Positions 7,965-17,028 of a DNA stretch of 64,000 bases are shown here, piece by piece. The notes below the pieces were generated by a model. The model worked only from the letters and a program-made list of their open reading frames with translations. It was not told the origin of the DNA and did no database searches. The position numbers and the translations under genes were made by a program. The first letter of the stretch is position 1, and each line of letters starts with the position of its first letter. This stretch comes from Paenibacillus phyllosphaerae (GTDB taxonomy: Bacteria > Bacillota > Bacilli > Paenibacillales > Paenibacillaceae). Where the stretch lies: contig NZ_JACHXK010000003.1 in assembly GCF_014192105.1 (NCBI RefSeq), positions 491,422 through 555,421 on the forward strand, in the 5' to 3' direction.

Positions 7965-9578
7965 TTAGTGGTTAACGAGACCTAGTCGCACGCGAGGTAC
8001 GTCATGTGCGGTTTCTACCTTGGACATATTGAGCAAGGCGTAACGGAAGCTGTCTACCAGTGCTTCCCAGCTAGCTTCAATGACGTTGCTGGAGACGCCG
8101 ACCGTACTCCAGGAGCTCTCGAAGTCCGTCGATTCCATAAGAACGCGAACCTTGGCGGCAGTTGCGTCCTTCTCATCGATGACGCGGACCTTATAGTCGG
8201 TAAGATGAATCGCGTTAATTTTCGGATAAAATTGGACAAGCGCTTTGCGCAGCGCGTTGTCTAGCGCATTAACGGGGCCGTTGCCTTCCGCTGCCGTATA
8301 GACGGTCTCGCCATCGACATTCACTTTAACGATCGCTTCAGCATTCATCTGGCCGGCTGCTTTCTCCATAATCATCTTGAACGATTCTAGCGTGAAAATC
8401 GCCTTATGCTCGCCGAACGCGTCACGCAGCAGCAATTCCAGCGAAGCATCGGCGCCTTCATACTGGTAGCCTTGATGCTCGAGCTCTTTGATTTGCTCCA
8501 TAATTTTCTTCGTCTTATCGTTGTTCGTATTAATGTCTAGGCCGAGTTCTTGCGCCTTGGAAATAATATTGCTCTGTCCGGCCAGTTCGGATACCAGAAT
8601 CCGCTGCTTGTTGCCGACCAATTCCGGGCGAACATGCTCGTACGTCTTGGAATCTTTCATAATCGCGGAGACGTGAATACCGCCTTTATGCGCGAATGCG
8701 GCATTGCCGACATATGGCTGTCCGACAGGCATGTGGGCATTGGCGATTTCGCTGATATAGCGGGCCGTCGTTGTAAGCGATTGTAATTGATCGGCTGACA
8801 GACAGGCATAGTTCATCTTGAGCTGCAGGTTCGGAATGATGGAGCATAGATTCGCATTGCCGCATCGCTCGCCGTAACCGTTAATCGTACCCTGGACCTG
8901 CCGAGCGCCGGCTTGGACCGCTGCCAAAGTATTGGCGACAGCAAGCTCGCAGTCGTTGTGGGTATGTATGCCCAATGGAACAATCAATTCCTCGCGTACG
9001 CGGGAGACGATCTCATGGATCTCGGTCGGGAGCGTTCCGCCATTCGTATCGCAGAGAACGAGCCAGTCCGCACCGGCTTCCTGCGCCTTAAGAAGCACAG
9101 ACAAGGCATATTCGGGATTATGCTTGTAACCATCGAAGAAGTGCTCGGCATCGAAAATGGCCTCGACATCGTTGCGTTTCAAGAAGGCGAAGGAGTCGTA
9201 GATCATCGCCAAATTCTCTTCGAGCGTTGTTTGTAGTGCCGTATGAACATGGAAATCCCATGATTTACCGACCAAAGTCGCCGCAGGCACACCGGATTCC
9301 ACGATTCGTAGTAAGCTGGTATCGTGCTCAGCCACGCTATGTTTGCGTCTGGTGCTGCCGAATGCGGTCAGCTTGGCCTGCAGCCGCAGCTGCTTCGCGC
9401 GCTCGAAAAACTCAATGTCCTTGCTGTTACTGCCCGGATTGCCGCCTTCAATATAATGGACGCCGAGAGCATCAAGCTTCTGGGCGATTTTTAATTTGTC
9501 TTCCGCAGATAAACTGATTCCCTCGCCTTGCGTACCGTCCCGCAGCGTTGTGTCGAAGATCGAAATTTCCTGAGCCAT
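7965..9578 (-). CDS. cimA: (R)-citramalate synthase
   Basis: A 537-residue enzyme of the HMGL-like/LeuA superfamily that condenses acetyl-CoA with pyruvate, opening the threonine-independent route to 2-oxobutyrate and isoleucine. It begins ISIFDTTLRDGTQGEGISLS, the metal-binding strand with DTTLRDG. Other typical elements are HTHNDCELAVANTLAAVQAG and GTINGYGERCGNANL. The C-terminal region (about 400-530) corresponds to the LeuA regulatory dimer domain. The ATG at 9578 follows AAGGAGCG and is preferred over a longer frame. Distinguishing cimA from 2-isopropylmalate synthase rests on overall similarity to CimA-type proteins. A good promoter and a palindrome lie upstream. Confidence 0.88.
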   Translation of the reverse strand: MAQEISIFDTTLRDGTQGEGISLSAEDKLKIAQKLDALGVHYIEGGNPGSNSKDIEFFERAKQLRLQAKLTAFGSTRRKHSVAEHDTSLLRIVESGVPAATLVGKSWDFHVHTALQTTLEENLAMIYDSFAFLKRNDVEAIFDAEHFFDGYKHNPEYALSVLLKAQEAGADWLVLCDTNGGTLPTEIHEIVSRVREELIVPLGIHTHNDCELAVANTLAAVQAGARQVQGTINGYGERCGNANLCSIIPNLQLKMNYACLSADQLQSLTTTARYISEIANAHMPVGQPYVGNAAFAHKGGIHVSAIMKDSKTYEHVRPELVGNKQRILVSELAGQSNIISKAQELGLDINTNNDKTKKIMEQIKELEHQGYQYEGADASLELLLRDAFGEHKAIFTLESFKMIMEKAAGQMNAEAIVKVNVDGETVYTAAEGNGPVNALDNALRKALVQFYPKINAIHLTDYKVRVIDEKDATAAKVRVLMESTDFESSWSTVGVSSNVIEASWEALVDSFRYALLNMSKVETAHDVPRVRLGLVNH

Positions 9579-9610
9579 GCTTGGACGCTCCTTCCTCATG
9601 TAGAATCACA

Positions 9611-9624
9611 CAATTATATAATTG
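9611..9624. promoter_or_regulatory. perfect 14-bp palindrome at the cimA transcription start
   Basis: CAATTATATAATTG is its own reverse complement and lies just downstream of the cimA -10 box, over the predicted start of transcription. It is a candidate operator; it does not match the CodY consensus. Confidence 0.4.
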
Positions 9625-9628
9625 GTTC

Positions 9629-9657
9629 ATTATAGCATGTAATACGGTGGGCGTAAA
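9629..9657 (-). promoter_or_regulatory. sigma-A promoter of cimA with extended -10
   Basis: On the minus strand TTTACG (9652-9657), a 17-base spacer ending in TGC, and TATAAT (9629-9634). Good match including the extended TG. No T-box leader follows. Confidence 0.75.
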
Positions 9658-9679
9658 CGAAGTTGTGTGTATCCAATGA

Positions 9680-9691
9680 GAACGAGTGTCC
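9680..9691. promoter_or_regulatory. possible LexA (SOS) box upstream of dinB
   Basis: GAAC-GAGT-GTCC resembles the Gram-positive LexA site GAAC-N4-GTTC with one deviation in the right half. It lies 16 bases upstream of the predicted -35 box of the polymerase IV gene. Weak evidence. Confidence 0.3.
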
Positions 9692-9707
9692 ACTTCCGAT
9701 GGACAAG

Positions 9708-9737
9708 TTGACGCTTCGGGCGGCGGTTAGGTATGCT
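9708..9737 (+). promoter_or_regulatory. promoter of dinB
   Basis: TTGACG (9708-9713) and TATGCT (9732-9737) with an 18-base spacer, about 45 bases upstream of the ATG. Confidence 0.5.
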
Positions 9738-9786
9738 GTGGTTACGCAAAATGAATGCCTATGAGGTAAGAGGATGTGAGCGGTTC

Positions 9787-11058
9787 ATGGCAACGAATCG
9801 AACCGGACGAATTATTATTCATCTGGATATGAATGCCTTCTATTGTTCCGTTCACGAAGCGGAACAACCTGACATATATAAAGGAAAGGCGACCGCGGTC
9901 GCCGGCAGTTCCGAGCTGCGCAAAGGGGTTATCGTGACTTCTTCTTACGCCGCGAGACAGCGAGGCGTGAAGACCGGCATGACGGTTAGGCAGGGGCTGA
10001 AGCTTTGTCCCGACCTGATCCTGATTCAGCCGGACTTCAACCTGTATCGTAAATACTCCAGAGGTTTCATGTCCATCGCGAGCCAATATACACCTCTAGT
10101 AGAGGCGACCTCAATTGACGAATGCTATCTAGATATTACGGGTTCATCGGTATTCGGCGAGCCGCTTGAAATTGCGCGTACGATCCAGACCCGTATTCAG
10201 CAAGAATGGCAGCTCCCGTGCTCGATCGGTATAGCGCCGAATAAACTGTTGGCGAAGATGGCCTCAGATATGCAGAAGCCGAATGGATTCACGGTACTGC
10301 GCATTCGCGACGTGTCGAAGCTGCTCTGGCACAAGCCATGCGACACCTTGTTTGGCGTAGGGCGCAAAACAGCCGAGAAATTGCGTAAACTGAACATTCG
10401 TACCATCGGACAGCTTGCTGCCACTGACGAAAATTTGCTAATTAAGCAATTTGGGGTAGTTGGTTCTTGGCTAAAAGCCGCTGCAAACGGCATCGATCAT
10501 TCCCCCGTCATCGCCGAGCGTGAGCCGAACAAATCGATTGGCCACACGACAACCATGCCCCGCGATGTTACCGAGCGTGAGGAGGCTCACCGGATTCTGC
10601 TTAATTTGACGGATCAGACTGCAAGGCGGCTGCGACGGCAGAAGCTAATGGCCAAGGCCGTCCAGATTACGATCCGCAAGCCGGACATGACGACGATTAC
10701 GCGTTCCTCGACGATGGAAGTGCCGACCGACGTAATGGCAGATCTTTTCAAGGAAGCGACGACGATCTTTGATCGTTACTGGCGGGAAGGGGATCCTCTT
10801 CGATTGCTTGGGGTCACCTTGCAGAATCTTTCGCCGAGAGACGATACTGCCGTGCAGCTGGATCTGTTTAACTACGAGGAGCAGCCACGCAAGGAAGCAC
10901 TCACGAAGGCAATGGATCAGTTGAGGGATAAGTTCGGCGAGGACGCCGTGCTCACGGCCGGGATGCTTGGAGACGATCCGTCAGCGCTCATCCGCAACAA
11001 GCGAATTCGGGGGACATCCTTGCAAACGGACGATCTTTTGTTATATAGTGATGAGTGA
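9787..11058 (+). CDS. dinB: DNA polymerase IV (Y-family translesion polymerase)
   Basis: A 423-residue Y-family polymerase. The palm begins HLDMNAFYCSVHEAE (first catalytic Asp; the residue at the steric gate is Tyr or Phe of this FYCSV segment), and the second acidic pair is in TSIDECYLDIT. The thumb HhH segment (DTLFGVGRKTAEKLRKL) and the little-finger domain (about 240-350) follow. The C-terminal part contains VQLDLFNYEE, similar to the beta-clamp-binding motif QLxLF. The frame is open from 9733, but ATG 9787 is preceded by GAGGATGTGAGCGG and gives the usual N terminus. A possible LexA site lies upstream. Confidence 0.93.
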   Translation: MATNRTGRIIIHLDMNAFYCSVHEAEQPDIYKGKATAVAGSSELRKGVIVTSSYAARQRGVKTGMTVRQGLKLCPDLILIQPDFNLYRKYSRGFMSIASQYTPLVEATSIDECYLDITGSSVFGEPLEIARTIQTRIQQEWQLPCSIGIAPNKLLAKMASDMQKPNGFTVLRIRDVSKLLWHKPCDTLFGVGRKTAEKLRKLNIRTIGQLAATDENLLIKQFGVVGSWLKAAANGIDHSPVIAEREPNKSIGHTTTMPRDVTEREEAHRILLNLTDQTARRLRRQKLMAKAVQITIRKPDMTTITRSSTMEVPTDVMADLFKEATTIFDRYWREGDPLRLLGVTLQNLSPRDDTAVQLDLFNYEEQPRKEALTKAMDQLRDKFGEDAVLTAGMLGDDPSALIRNKRIRGTSLQTDDLLLYSDE

Positions 11059-11094
11059 AGGTTATAATTACTCTAATTAACGCAGCTCAGATAA

Positions 11095-11364
<270 letters not shown>

Positions 11365-11387
11365 TCGAACTCAATAACGTTCCTAAC

Positions 11388-11437
11388 GAGACCCTCGTGC
11401 TTGCATAACGCAAGCGCGGGGGTCTCTTATTTTTTTC
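11388..11437 (+). terminator. terminator of fer
   Basis: Stem beginning GAGACCC (11388-11394) and closing GGGTCTC (11420-11426), with inner pairing GCTTGC/GCAAGC, followed by a T-rich tail. Confidence 0.85.
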
Positions 11438-11481
11438 TGAGATGATTCGAGAGCATTCACCTTGTTTCGACAAGCTTCTTA

Positions 11482-11511
11482 TTGCCAGTCGCCGCTATAC
11501 TCCACTACAAT
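11482..11511 (+). promoter_or_regulatory. promoter of the CHASE2-cyclase operon
   Basis: TTGCCA (11482-11487), 18-base spacer, TACAAT (11506-11511), about 60 bases before the cyclase start. A small UUCG-capped dyad (CTTGT-TTCG-ACAAG, 11461-11474) lies immediately upstream of it. Confidence 0.5.
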
Positions 11512-11569
11512 AGAGTCATAGAATCATAGACGAAAGACCTATATAACAGTGGGGACGTGGAAAAGCGCC

Positions 11570-13441
11570 ATGCTTAGAAAAAGCTGGATTCGTTTGCTTA
11601 TTGCGGGAGTTCTGATCAGCTTGTTCTGGTCGTTCCTGTACAGTCTGGGATCGGGCGGTATGCTCGGGTTTGTGGAAACCCCGCTGCGAGACGCGATACG
11701 CAAACAATCGGATAAGGAAAGAGAGCCCTATCCGCAAATCAAACTGATCAAGATCGATACGGCTTCTCTGGAACAGCTAGGCCAATTCCCATGGGACCGG
11801 GCCTTATATGCGCAACTGATCGATATGCTCGGGAGCGCTGGAGCGAAGGCCATATTCCTGGACATCGTGCTGGCTGAGCCAGGAGCCGATCCGGCGAGCG
11901 ACGCTGAACTAGCTCGGGTATTGCAAAAATACCCCAATATCGTGCTGCCCGTCGTTTTTAATTTCAAGGCGGAACAGGAAGCGGCAGGCAGGATGGAGAC
12001 CGAATCGATCGACTATCCTTCGGCGACGATCGGCGCCAGCCAGAATCAGTTCGGCCACATTAACGTTATGCAAGACAGCGACAGCGTCGTCAGGATGGTG
12101 ACGCTCGGGGCTAAGGATGAACAAGGCAATATGATTCCCGCCGTTAGCGTGAAGCTCGCCAACTATTTATTGAAGGAAGAAGATCAGATTCGCTGGGATG
12201 AAGCGAAACAGGCTTGGTACCATGGCGATGACCGGATTCCAACGAATGAACGGCAACAAGTGACGACCGAGTATTATACGAAGCCGAGGGAAGAGACGAG
12301 TGCGGACACCGGCTATGACGCGCAGTCGTTCTTCGATGTGCTGGCGGGTAATATCCCGGCAGATTACTATCAGGACGACGTTATCCTGATCGGACCGTAT
12401 GCGCCAGGCATGCAGGATGAGTATGCTACGCCGCTTAGCGAGACGCTCAAGATGTACGGGGTCGAGATCCATGCGAATATGGTGCAGTCGCTGGCGGCGG
12501 GCAAGTTTTATTTCGATACGGGCAAGCCGGTCAATTATACGACCCTGTTCGTGTTAACCTTGCTGGCCATGTTCTTGTTCGAACGATTCAAGGGGACCAG
12601 AACCTTCATCGTATACGGGATTCTCGTTATCCTATTCGTCGCGCTCTGGATGAATATTTATTTCTTCTATCATCATTTCATTGTCTTCATCTATCCGTTC
12701 CTAGCATTGACGACGGCATTCCTATGGTCGGTCGTCCTCCATTTCGTGCTAGAGCGGCGGGAGAGAAGCAGGGTCACGAATATATTCGGGCGATTCGTCC
12801 CGCGTACGGTTGTCGACGAGATGCTGGCTTCAGGAGAGGAAATTAAGGTCGGCGGACAGCGCCGCGATATCAGCGTGGTGTTCGTGGACATTCGCGGGTT
12901 TACGCCGATGTCGGAGAAGCTGGAGCCTGAACAGGTTATCCAGGTGTTGAACGAGTATTTGGACATCTGTACCAAAGCGGTATTCAAGTGGAACGGAACG
13001 CTGGACAAGTTTATCGGCGATGGCGTCATGGCGATCTTCGGCGCGCCGGTCGATCTGCCGAACCATCCGGAGCTCGCGGTACAAGCGGCGCTCGAGATGA
13101 AGCGGCAGTCGGCTGATTTGGAAGAAAGATGCTTGCGTGAGATCGGGCTCCCGGTGCGTTTCGGTATCGGCATTAACAGCGGCCCGGCGGTTGTCGGCAA
13201 TATCGGATCGGAGATGCTTCGTCTTGATTATACGGCCATAGGCGATACCGTGAATCTGGCGGCACGGCTAGAGGCGAATGCCAAACCGGGCCAAATTCTG
13301 ATCAGTGAAGAGACTCTAGCGCGCGTAGAAGGTCTGTTCGAGACCGAAACGATCGGCGAGATCAAGGTGAAGGGCAAAGAAATGCCGGTCCTTGTCACGC
13401 AGGTGCACGATACCCGCAAGCAGGCTGCGGACAACAATTGA
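11570..13441 (+). CDS. CHASE2-domain class III adenylate cyclase
   Basis: A 623-residue membrane protein. Order: N-terminal membrane segment (about 8-28), extracytoplasmic CHASE2 sensor (about 35-310, containing DRALYAQLIDMLGSAGAKAI), three membrane segments (about 325-400), and a cytoplasmic class III cyclase domain (about 430-610). Both metal-binding aspartates are present (D440 in FVDIRGFT; D484 in KFIGDGVMAIFG), as are the purine-contacting K480, transition-state N562 and R566 (DTVNLAARLE). The position that is Asp in classical adenylate cyclases is Thr (T555 in YTAIGD), as in class IIIb enzymes. ATG 11570 is chosen over an upstream GTG at 11549. The gene is 18 bases ahead of a FecR-cohesin gene. 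Product is most likely cAMP; unusual for Bacillales. Confidence 0.9.
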   Translation: MLRKSWIRLLIAGVLISLFWSFLYSLGSGGMLGFVETPLRDAIRKQSDKEREPYPQIKLIKIDTASLEQLGQFPWDRALYAQLIDMLGSAGAKAIFLDIVLAEPGADPASDAELARVLQKYPNIVLPVVFNFKAEQEAAGRMETESIDYPSATIGASQNQFGHINVMQDSDSVVRMVTLGAKDEQGNMIPAVSVKLANYLLKEEDQIRWDEAKQAWYHGDDRIPTNERQQVTTEYYTKPREETSADTGYDAQSFFDVLAGNIPADYYQDDVILIGPYAPGMQDEYATPLSETLKMYGVEIHANMVQSLAAGKFYFDTGKPVNYTTLFVLTLLAMFLFERFKGTRTFIVYGILVILFVALWMNIYFFYHHFIVFIYPFLALTTAFLWSVVLHFVLERRERSRVTNIFGRFVPRTVVDEMLASGEEIKVGGQRRDISVVFVDIRGFTPMSEKLEPEQVIQVLNEYLDICTKAVFKWNGTLDKFIGDGVMAIFGAPVDLPNHPELAVQAALEMKRQSADLEERCLREIGLPVRFGIGINSGPAVVGNIGSEMLRLDYTAIGDTVNLAARLEANAKPGQILISEETLARVEGLFETETIGEIKVKGKEMPVLVTQVHDTRKQAADNN

Positions 13442-13459
13442 CATAAGGGGAGAACGGGA

Positions 13460-15214
13460 TTGAAGACCATGACAATGAGAGGCGTAATGCTTACGCTGTG
13501 CCTCATGCTGCTAGCCGGTCCGCTAGCCTTGCTGGTGGGGGCAAGCGAAGCGTCGGCAAAAGTCAGCCGCGTCGCCATCGCTACGAAAGTAAGCGGAACC
13601 GTATCGGTATTGAAATCCGGCGGGGCTAAGGCGTTCAAAGCGTTCAAGAACATGACATTAAATGAAGGCGACGTGATCCGGACGGGTAAGGACGGTTCAA
13701 TCGTGCTTGAATTGGCGAGTGACGTGGCGGATCAAGACTCGGTTACCATCGGCGCCAACTCGGAAGTTTCGTTCACGAAACTCAAGGACGAGAAGGGAAC
13801 GAAGGCCAAGCTCACCGTGTGGGCCGGTTCCTTGTGGGTGAAGGTCAAGTCGGTGTCCAATGCCGACGACCGGTTCGAGGTAGAGACGCCGACGTCGATC
13901 ATGGGTGTCCGCGGAACCCATTTCTTAGTGAACGTGAATCCGGCGACAGGAGTGACTCAAGTTTATTTGGCGGCAGGCGTAATTGAGTCGACCACGGCGA
14001 AAAAAATGTGGAACGTAGGGAAGACGGAGCAATTAGACGGTCAAATCTTCATTTACCCGACCCAGCAGATCACACAATTAGCAGAGTCCGATGGCGTTCA
14101 ATCGATCACGTCCATCGTCGATATCGAATCGCTGGTAGCAGAGTCTTCGCCAGAGGTCATTGCTGCGCTAATCGCCAATGCGGCTTCGATCTATGAAGAA
14201 CAGCAGCAAATGATCGAGAAGTGGAAAAAAGAGCTAGGGCAACCGGATGGCCTGGAAGGCTATTCGATCACAGATCCCGGCGAATTGGAACGGTTCAAAC
14301 ATAATATGGAGTCGTTCGTCTCCATGATCGCTCAGCAAGCCTTGCAGCAGAAGAAGATTGAGCAAGCCGACCTTCAGAAGTTGGTCGAACAAGCGAACAA
14401 AGAAGCGGGTAGAGTCATTGTAGATTTAACGGCTCCCGCGGAGATGATCCAATCGGAAAAAGATAAATTAGCGCAGGAACTGAAACAGAAGCTGATAGAG
14501 AAGGCAAAGGAAGAACAGAACCGAAAGCAGCAAGAACTAATCGAGAAGCAGAAGTCAATTGCGGACGATCTGCTTAAAAAACTTCAAGATAAGAAGCAAC
14601 AGCTGTCGGAACTCAACCAAGCCAGCTATAACAAAGACTATGATCCAGACAAATCGGATACCTCCGAAAACTCCGGTTCATCGAGTAATGGTGGAAGTGT
14701 ACAGCCGACAGTATCACTTGCGTTCGCCAATTCTTATACGGATAATCGAGTTGCGCTCGGTCAGACCATACCGCTCAATGTGAATTTCACAGACTTTACC
14801 TCGAAGCCAGTCTATGGTTACCAACTTGAATTGCAATATAACGCCAATGTGGCGGCATTCGACTCCGCATTGTACGCGACAGAGGCCTATACGAGCATTC
14901 GCAAACTTAGCCCATTCAAAATCGAGCCTGAAGGCGAAATCGTCAACGATGCGCTCGGCGTAGACCAGATCAAGACGATTAATTCGGGGTCCGCCACCGG
15001 GACGTTGGTTTACTCCGCTGTACTCGTACAGTCCGGCACGGCCGTTAACGTGGCGAATAACTCCATCGTCCTTCGCGTTCCTTTCCAAGCCACGGAGGCT
15101 GGAACAGCCGTTTTCAGCATCAAGTCGCTGAAAGTATTCGATAAGGATGGTAATACAATTACAACGATTGCCGGCAATTCGCTATCGTTAGAAATCTATC
15201 TACCCCGCGTATAA
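13460..15214 (+). CDS. secreted FecR-domain and cohesin-like domain protein
   Basis: A 584-residue exported protein. The signal peptide ends near residue 33 (ASASAK-like region GASEASAKV). Residues 40-170 form a FecR domain: GTVSVLKSGG, LNEGDVIRTGKDGSIVLEL, then TPTSIMGVRGTHFLV. Residues 240-400 are charged and coiled-coil-like (Lys/Glu/Gln-rich). A Ser/Asn-rich linker leads to a C-terminal cohesin-like beta domain (about 415-584), with GYQLELQYNANVAAFDSALY as the typical segment. The start is TTG 13460 with AAGGGGAG seven bases before. It sits between the CHASE2 cyclase and an NHL-stalk gene with gaps of 18 and 15 bases, so one operon. Role unknown; probably a surface or wall-associated partner of the sensor cyclase. 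Confidence 0.85.
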   Translation: MKTMTMRGVMLTLCLMLLAGPLALLVGASEASAKVSRVAIATKVSGTVSVLKSGGAKAFKAFKNMTLNEGDVIRTGKDGSIVLELASDVADQDSVTIGANSEVSFTKLKDEKGTKAKLTVWAGSLWVKVKSVSNADDRFEVETPTSIMGVRGTHFLVNVNPATGVTQVYLAAGVIESTTAKKMWNVGKTEQLDGQIFIYPTQQITQLAESDGVQSITSIVDIESLVAESSPEVIAALIANAASIYEEQQQMIEKWKKELGQPDGLEGYSITDPGELERFKHNMESFVSMIAQQALQQKKIEQADLQKLVEQANKEAGRVIVDLTAPAEMIQSEKDKLAQELKQKLIEKAKEEQNRKQQELIEKQKSIADDLLKKLQDKKQQLSELNQASYNKDYDPDKSDTSENSGSSSNGGSVQPTVSLAFANSYTDNRVALGQTIPLNVNFTDFTSKPVYGYQLELQYNANVAAFDSALYATEAYTSIRKLSPFKIEPEGEIVNDALGVDQIKTINSGSATGTLVYSAVLVQSGTAVNVANNSIVLRVPFQATEAGTAVFSIKSLKVFDKDGNTITTIAGNSLSLEIYLPRV

Positions 15215-15229
15215 GGAGAGGACAACGAC

Positions 15230-16822
15230 ATGAAGAAGTGGAAGACATCCATTATGACGGCGGCAGCGGTCACTCTCCTTACCGGGAGTTTAACGACTGC
15301 AAGCGCGGCTTCGACGAGCACGCTGCTGGCAAGCCGCCATTTACTTGAAATCCATACCCTTGCCGGCACAGGCGAATATGCGTTTCAAGATGGCGATGCT
15401 GCTCAAGCCGCATTCCATGAACCGACTTCGCTGATCTATGATTCAGCCGGCGGAAATTTGATCGTCAGTGATACGCAGAATCAGCGTATTCGCTTAACGG
15501 TGAAGAACGGGACGACGAGCACGTTAGCCGGCCTATCATGGGGAGAGGACGAGTTGAACGTTCCTTTTGGCGGGATGAATGACGGGGGCAAAGATGCGGC
15601 GGTGTTGAATCATCCCGCCGGACTTGCCAAGGATGGTCAAGGCAACATTTACTTCGCGGATTCCGACAATCATGCGATCCGTAAACTCGATAAGAACGGC
15701 AACGTGATGACTATTGCGGGGAATGGCGTTCTCGGACGCACAGACGGGAATGTTACATCGGCGCAATTCTATCATCCGTTGGATGTAGCCGTTTCGAGCA
15801 GCGGAATCCTATATGTCGCCGATACGCTGAATCATGTCATCCGCAAAATCGAAGGAAATCTTGTCACCACCATCGGCAACGTTTCGAAACGAGTCATTGA
15901 AGTGCAGCCTGGCGATTTTGAATACGCGGGAGACTTTGCGGACGGTTCGCTTAGTCAAGCAAAGTTCAACGAACCAAGCGGTCTGGCAGTGGACAGCAGC
16001 GGAAACTTGTATGTAAGCGATACGGGGAATCAGCGCATTCGTTATATCGATTTTGCCAAAGGTACGGTAACGACCGTCGCCGGCGGCGCCTCGGGATCAG
16101 CGGTTAGCTACAATGGCGACTTCTACGCGGAAGGGGATTACGCAGACGGGACTGCCGCGGATTCCCGTTTCCACGCCCCGCGCGGATTGGCTGTTACGCC
16201 TGAAGGCGGACTGCTTATCGCCGATTCGCTCAATCACGTCATTCGTTACTTAAAGGATGGCATGGTAACGACTGTTGCGGGAACGCCGGATGAAGACGGC
16301 GAGCAGGAGGGCATTGCAACCGCGGCAGGCTTCCATTCGCCTACCGATGTCACATGGATCGGGAATGATAGCTTTGCCGTTGCCGACGCTGGCAATAACG
16401 TCGTTCGCATCGTGCAGAAGTACCAAGTGCCGGCGAACTTGAAGGCGGACGCTTCCATCCATTTGCTGCTCAATGAGCAGGAGTTGGCGAGCGATGTTGA
16501 GCCATTGATCGTGAACAACACGACATTCGTGCCGCTGCGTATTCTAACGGAGAAACTGGGCTTTAAGGTTGCCTATACGAAGGCCAGTACGGTACTGTCC
16601 AAAGGCGATCTCAGTTATACCGTTGTTCCGGGGGCCACAACGATCCGCAAGAAATCGGGACAGACCGAAAGCGTGATTACGCTTGCCAATGCTCCATTCA
16701 CGCACAGCAGCCGGATGTTCTTACCGGTTCGTTTCTTCGCCGAAGAAGCGGGGCTGGACGTGCAATGGTTGCCCGAAGCGCAAGCCGTGCTGATTCGCGA
16801 GAAGCTATTCGCCACGAATTAG
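15230..16822 (+). CDS. secreted NHL-repeat protein with C-terminal stalk (copper amine oxidase N-like) domain
   Basis: A 530-residue exported protein. Signal peptide about 1-27 (ending TASAAS). Residues 40-400 contain five or more NHL propeller blades, each with a core such as EPTSLIYDSAGGNLIVSDTQ, HPAGLAKDGQGNIYFADSD or EPSGLAVDSSGNLYVSDTG, then N-x-x-I-R-x-I. Residues 410-528 match the stalk domain seen in many Paenibacillus exported proteins (NNTTFVPLRILTEKLGF ... FLPVRFFAEEAGLDVQW). Ribosome site AAGGAGAGG before the ATG. It is the last gene of the CHASE2-cyclase operon and is followed by a hairpin. A scaffold or ligand-binding role outside the cell is inferred from domains only. Confidence 0.87.
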   Translation: MKKWKTSIMTAAAVTLLTGSLTTASAASTSTLLASRHLLEIHTLAGTGEYAFQDGDAAQAAFHEPTSLIYDSAGGNLIVSDTQNQRIRLTVKNGTTSTLAGLSWGEDELNVPFGGMNDGGKDAAVLNHPAGLAKDGQGNIYFADSDNHAIRKLDKNGNVMTIAGNGVLGRTDGNVTSAQFYHPLDVAVSSSGILYVADTLNHVIRKIEGNLVTTIGNVSKRVIEVQPGDFEYAGDFADGSLSQAKFNEPSGLAVDSSGNLYVSDTGNQRIRYIDFAKGTVTTVAGGASGSAVSYNGDFYAEGDYADGTAADSRFHAPRGLAVTPEGGLLIADSLNHVIRYLKDGMVTTVAGTPDEDGEQEGIATAAGFHSPTDVTWIGNDSFAVADAGNNVVRIVQKYQVPANLKADASIHLLLNEQELASDVEPLIVNNTTFVPLRILTEKLGFKVAYTKASTVLSKGDLSYTVVPGATTIRKKSGQTESVITLANAPFTHSSRMFLPVRFFAEEAGLDVQWLPEAQAVLIREKLFATN

Positions 16823-16838
16823 GGAATCAAACAAATGA

Positions 16839-16867
16839 GGGCCGTCCGTTGGATTAACGGACGGCCC
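16839..16867 (+). terminator. hairpin after the cyclase operon
   Basis: A 12-bp perfect stem (16839-16850 with 16856-16867), 5-base loop. There is no clear T-run, so termination may be weak. Confidence 0.6.
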
Positions 16868-16890
16868 TATCGGTTTAGAAGTAAGAAGTG

Positions 16891-17028
16891 TTACGTTGTG
16901 AGGAGCAGCACGGCCATGAGGATGACAAGTACGGCAAAGCTCGAAATGATCCATACCAACGCCTTCTTATTCACTTGCTCCTTCGGTTTGGTTTTAAGTG
17001 TCGGCGGTCTTTTCTTCGGATGGCTCAT
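16891..17028 (-). CDS. small single-pass membrane protein
   Basis: A 45-residue protein: a basic, proline-containing N-terminal half (MSHPKKRPPTLKTKPKEQ) followed by one membrane helix (about 23-44). ATG 17028 has an AAGGGTTG site upstream; the frame also continues upstream without a better site. It stands alone, divergent from pyrD. Codon use and a plausible ribosome site support it as a real gene; no family is recognised. Confidence 0.55.
   Translation of the reverse strand: MSHPKKRPPTLKTKPKEQVNKKALVWIISSFAVLVILMAVLLLTT

Noticed and set aside
9579..9786. T-box leader for cimA
   Set aside because: The transcript leader is only about 40 bases and lacks the T-box sequence and terminator/antiterminator arms.
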